Of a DNA stretch of 24,536 nt, positions 23,066 through 24,536 are shown one piece after another; position 1 is the stretch's first letter, and every line of letters starts with the position of its first letter. The stretch is from a bacterium (lineage in GTDB: Bacteria > Eremiobacterota > Eremiobacteria > Baltobacterales > Baltobacteraceae). Location: the NCBI GenBank assembly GCA_021784715.1, contig JAJYHP010000142.1, positions 1 to 24,536 on the forward strand. The letters run 5' to 3'. Both the position numbers and the translations under genes were made by a program. The notes under the pieces were generated by a model, which did not search any database, was not told where the DNA came from, and worked only from the letters and a program-made list of their open reading frames with translations.

Positions 23066-24536
23066 ATGAAGCAGGTAAAAGAGTTTGCCGTTCTTGCCGT
23101 CGTGCTGACGGTCGCCTTCGCCGCCGCGCCGGCGCGAGCCGCGCTAACGCCGGCGCAAGCGTTTGGGAAAGAGCCGCCGTGGGGGCGGCAGCCGGCGGCG
23201 ATCTCGTGGTCTCACGGTGGGAGGCGGTTCACCTATGTGCTCCCCTCGCAGGATCCCTCCGAGCACCTGCCGCTCATGCTTCGCTCCCTCTCCGGGGCTT
23301 CCGCAACGCTCTTGCTCCAGCCCGACCGATTCGGCAAGCACGGCGCCACGCCGTATAACGCCGGCTGGTCCCCGCACGACCGCCGTCTTGCAATCGAGGC
23401 CGGAGGCACGCTCTATGTTTACACCTTTGCCGACCACACGCTGAAAAAAATCGCTGCAGCGGCCTCCGATCCGCAATGGTCGCCGAACGGCCACGCGATC
23501 GCCTTCGCGAAGAAATCGAACCTTTACGTGGCGCATCTCGGCGCGAAGACCGGCGTGGTCGAGATCACGCACGGCGGTTCCGGTAACGCGATCCTCGACG
23601 GGCAACTCGATTGGGTGTATCCGGAAGAGCTCGGGATCGTCCACGGCTTTCGCTGGTCGCCCGACGGATCGAAGATCGCCTATCTTCGCCTCGACGAGCG
23701 GAAGGTGACGCGCTTCCCGCTCACCGATTTCTTGCCCAAGAACGGGCGCGTGAATTATCAGCGCTATCCGCTCGCGGGGGAGAACAACCCGAAGGCGAGC
23801 CTGCACGTGATCGATCTCGCTACCAAGGTCGACCGCGTTCTCTACAATGCGGCGCCGAAGGATCGCTACATCGCGGCATTTGCGTGGCGCCCGAAAAGCA
23901 ACGACCTTGTCGCGGAGATATTAAATCGTCGCGAGCAATGGTTGCGCGTCGATGCACTTCCCGCCGACGGCTCGGCGCCGCAGACGCTCTATCGCCAAAG
24001 CTCGCCTTCATGGGTCGACGTCATCGCTCTGCCGACCTGGCTTCGCGATGGCTCCTCGCTCTGGGTGCTCGACCGCGATAATCTGCGATCGCTCTATCTT
24101 CGCAGTAGCGGCGGTGCGCTGCGCCGCCTGACCGGAGATTTCAATCTCGGCAGCGAGTATGCCACGAACGGGTTGGTTGCGGCCGGGAAAAACGGAGCGC
24201 ACGCGTGGGTCTATGCCGACTATCCGACGCGCCGCAATCGCGCGCTGCTCGAAATCGACCTTCAGAACGGTACGCTGACGAACCTCACACCGAAGCGCGG
24301 CGTTCACCGCATCGCCTTTGCTGCTGCGACCCACGCCTTCGTCGATACCTATTCCTCGATGAATCGTGTCCCCGAGGTAACCCTGAACGCTCCCACCGCG
24401 CCGCCACAGATCTTGGCCGCGCCCGACGCCGCGCTGCAATCGCAGTTGCTTCCGGTGCATCGTTTCGAGGTCGCGTCGAAATATGGGCCGCTCGATGCAT
24501 GGATGATTCGTCCGCCGCATTTCGATCCGCACCGCA
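23066..24536 (+). CDS. Exported S9 peptidase, dipeptidyl-peptidase IV-like, 3' end outside window
   Basis: 490 codons are visible. The signal peptide is MKQVKEFAVLAVVLTVAFAA with PARA before the mature ALTPAQAF. The visible part is the DPPIV N-terminal beta-propeller: repeated blades (AGWSPHDRRLAIEAGGTLY, PQWSPNGHAIAFAKKSNLY, FRWSPDGSKIAYLRLDER) and the motif GQLDWVYPEELG. Its Glu187-Glu188 correspond to the Glu pair that binds the free N-terminus of substrates in DPPIV. The alpha/beta-hydrolase domain with Ser-Asp-His begins at or after the window edge (KYGPLDAWMIRPPHFD). It likely cleaves N-terminal dipeptides from peptides outside the cytoplasm. Whether it is linked to the RiPP-like cassette 10 kb away cannot be told from position. 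Confidence 0.93.
   Translation, partial: MKQVKEFAVLAVVLTVAFAAAPARAALTPAQAFGKEPPWGRQPAAISWSHGGRRFTYVLPSQDPSEHLPLMLRSLSGASATLLLQPDRFGKHGATPYNAGWSPHDRRLAIEAGGTLYVYTFADHTLKKIAAAASDPQWSPNGHAIAFAKKSNLYVAHLGAKTGVVEITHGGSGNAILDGQLDWVYPEELGIVHGFRWSPDGSKIAYLRLDERKVTRFPLTDFLPKNGRVNYQRYPLAGENNPKASLHVIDLATKVDRVLYNAAPKDRYIAAFAWRPKSNDLVAEILNRREQWLRVDALPADGSAPQTLYRQSSPSWVDVIALPTWLRDGSSLWVLDRDNLRSLYLRSSGGALRRLTGDFNLGSEYATNGLVAAGKNGAHAWVYADYPTRRNRALLEIDLQNGTLTNLTPKRGVHRIAFAAATHAFVDTYSSMNRVPEVTLNAPTAPPQILAAPDAALQSQLLPVHRFEVASKYGPLDAWMIRPPHFDPHR

Overview
The window is GC-rich bacterial DNA with dense, mostly overlapping genes and frequent GTG/TTG starts. I see no rRNA, tRNA, CRISPR array, insertion sequence or phage gene. 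The gene style (a long cytosolic PAS kinase, a MocR-type regulator, a short MutY without NUDIX domain, GTG starts) would fit a little-cultured lineage such as Eremiobacterota (WPS-2/Vulcanimicrobiota). That placement is an inference with low confidence; nothing here is diagnostic.

Layout. 1-3193 (-): a nearly complete RND multidrug-efflux inner-membrane pump that runs off the left edge. Its GTG start overlaps the stop of lipA (3190-4092, -), and a TPR/ATP-grasp protein (4157-5314, -) lies upstream. A SCO1-type copper/thioredoxin-fold lipoprotein (5409-5975, +) is divergent. 6091-10762 (-) is a three-gene signalling operon: a stand-alone receiver, a HisKA-HisKA-REC-adenylate cyclase protein without a kinase ATPase domain, and a large soluble PAS3-HisKA-HATPase-REC-REC hybrid kinase. 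Together they look like a phosphorelay that controls cAMP.

11148-14962 (+) is an accessory island with visibly less GC-rich wobble positions than its surroundings. It holds a secreted calycin-like protein, a short ORF, a radical SAM/SPASM enzyme and, overlapping the enzyme's stop codon with a strong ribosome-binding site, a 37-residue peptide that looks like a RiPP precursor. Two more secreted proteins without recognised function follow. This is the most interesting part of the window: a compact, apparently undescribed radical-SAM peptide-modification cassette whose candidate substrate has no cysteine, tryptophan or tyrosine.

15127-17485 (-) is a lipoate operon: lpdA (dihydrolipoyl dehydrogenase), lipB (octanoyltransferase) and a small membrane protein. 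With lipA at the other end of the window it supports lipoylation of 2-oxoacid dehydrogenases or the glycine cleavage system. Divergent from lpdA are a MocR (GntR-aminotransferase) regulator and, overlapping it by four bases, mutY. A cysteine dioxygenase and an FAD/NAD(P)-binding oxidoreductase overlap on the minus strand (19963-21800). Endonuclease III is divergent from them and overlaps an uncharacterised convergent gene at its 3' end. The window closes inside an exported dipeptidyl-peptidase-IV-like S9 peptidase.
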